This document shows, piece by piece, positions 5,585 to 5,867 of a DNA stretch of 5,867 bases (positions within the stretch are counted from its first letter, which is position 1; each line of letters begins with the position of its first letter). The notes under the pieces were generated by a model that saw nothing but the letters and a program-made list of their open reading frames with translations, ran no database searches and was not told the origin of the DNA. The stretch is from contig JAPLJW010000345.1 in NCBI GenBank assembly GCA_026388365.1, forward strand, positions 1 through 5,867, given 5' to 3'. The position numbers and the translations under genes were made by a program. The DNA comes from Deltaproteobacteria bacterium (GTDB lineage Bacteria > Desulfobacterota > Syntrophia > Syntrophales > UBA5619).

Positions 5585-5605
5585 AGGAGGGCAATGAGTT
5601 ATATT
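5578..5605 (+). promoter_or_regulatory. Sigma-70 promoter for the secreted-protein gene
   Basis: TTGACG (5578-5583, 5/6), a 16-bp spacer and TATATT (5600-5605, 5/6). Start is expected near 5612, only ~27 nt before the ATG at 5639, giving a compact leader that still includes the AAAGGGG ribosome site. Confidence 0.6.
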
Positions 5606-5638
5606 TAATGATGCAAGGAGAAAGGGGCAGAAAAACGG

Positions 5639-5867
5639 ATGTCGCTTGCATACAAGATTCCATCCCTTTTAATGGCGCCCATTTTTACGGTCTTGGCACT
5701 GGGCTTGTTCCTGTCGCCGGAAACGGCCCCGGCGGCCTCCGCACCCAAGGCTGCCGGGACGATGAGCGCGTCTCCGTCGTTTATCCCCGGTTCAGCCCAA
5801 CAGTCGGTCGTTGGAATGCCCCCGCCTTCCCAGGTTCCGGTTCAGGGATCGGCGGAAACATCCCCGG
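5639..5867 (+). CDS. Exported Pro/Ser/Ala-rich protein, N-terminal part, 3' truncated by window edge
   Basis: An open frame of 76 codons that runs off the window. Residues 1-35 form a Sec signal peptide: MSLAYKIPSLLMAPIFTVLA, then LGLFLSPETAPAASA, with likely cleavage before PKAAG. The visible mature part (SASPSFIPGSAQQ and onward) is low-complexity, rich in Pro, Ser, Ala, Gln and Val. It looks like a flexible linker leading to a domain outside the window. The ATG at 5639 follows AAAGGGG (5621-5627) at 11 bp; an AAGGAG at 5615-5620 is too far away. In-frame stops TAA and TGA at 5606 and 5609 rule out an earlier start. A second frame from 5608 is also open to the end but lacks a signal peptide and shows no coding character. 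The gene is divergent from the porin. Function cannot be inferred from this fragment. Confidence 0.7.
   Translation, partial: MSLAYKIPSLLMAPIFTVLALGLFLSPETAPAASAPKAAGTMSASPSFIPGSAQQSVVGMPPPSQVPVQGSAETSP

Larger units (their letters stand above)
5171..5638. other. 468-bp divergent regulatory region between porin and secreted-protein genes
   Basis: No gene is supported here. The minus side has an unusually long potential leader (~215 nt from the start at ~5386 to the porin ATG) containing the AAGGAGG site at 5180-5186. Promoter-like elements for the porin lie at 5393-5421 and 5483-5511, within an imperfect direct repeat. A plus-strand promoter lies at 5578-5605. GTCAA pentamers (TTGAC on the other strand) occur at 5417, 5507, 5515, 5533 and 5568, with an inverted copy at 5578. 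Confidence 0.6.

Noticed and set aside
5594..5608. Micro-ORF ATG AGT TAT ATT TAA preceded by GGAGG
   Set aside because: It lies within the predicted promoter (overlapping the -10 box at 5600-5605), so it would not be in the transcript; four codons give no further support.
5694..5709. Sigma-54-like TGGCAC-N5-TTGTT
   Set aside because: It lies inside the signal-peptide coding region on the coding strand with no gene start after it in the window.
5608..5867. Second open plus-strand frame starting ATG ATG at 5608
   Set aside because: It overlaps the signal-peptide frame at 5639; it lacks a signal peptide, domain or good ribosome site, and third-position base use favours the other frame.

Overview
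The window looks like an ordinary chromosomal segment of a Gram-negative bacterium. The likely source is a deltaproteobacterium (Desulfobacterota), possibly a Syntrophus/Smithella-type syntroph. That placement is inferred from three things: a type II secretion-type ATPase, a Mip/FkpA-like periplasmic isomerase, and a large beta-barrel porin of a style common in that group. No database search was possible. Every complete gene encodes an exported protein: two lipoproteins, a periplasmic folding factor and an outer-membrane barrel. The last, partial gene also has a signal peptide. The theme is therefore the cell envelope.

Layout. Bases 1-419 (+) hold the C-terminal end of a GspE/PilB-type secretion ATPase with its four-cysteine zinc motif. 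Converging on it is a 325-residue lipoprotein with a C-terminal SHOCT domain (474-1451, -). A 327-bp divergent promoter region (1452-1778) separates that gene from a second, uncharacterised lipoprotein (1779-2354, +). This converges on a Mip/FkpA-type FKBP isomerase (2416-3213, -) with a repetitive Lys/Pro tail. A 691-bp non-coding stretch (3214-3904) follows, with the FKBP promoter, two smaller hairpins and a strong 16-bp-stem terminator. Next is a 421-residue porin-like protein (3905-5170, -) with a signal peptide and a C-terminal Phe. A 468-bp divergent region (5171-5638) contains promoter-like elements for both sides, including an imperfect ~38-bp repeat. The window ends inside a secreted Pro/Ser/Ala-rich protein (5639 onward, +).

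How the genes relate. Orientation alternates and each complete gene appears to be its own transcription unit, so no multi-gene operon is visible. The plausible functional links are generic: the FKBP could help fold outer-membrane and periplasmic proteins such as the porin, and the ATPase belongs to a secretion or pilus machine whose other parts lie outside the window. I found no mobile element, CRISPR array, tRNA or rRNA, and no convincing new multi-gene system. The most interesting material is in the regulatory DNA of the two divergent intergenic regions and in the unassigned lipoprotein at 1779-2354.
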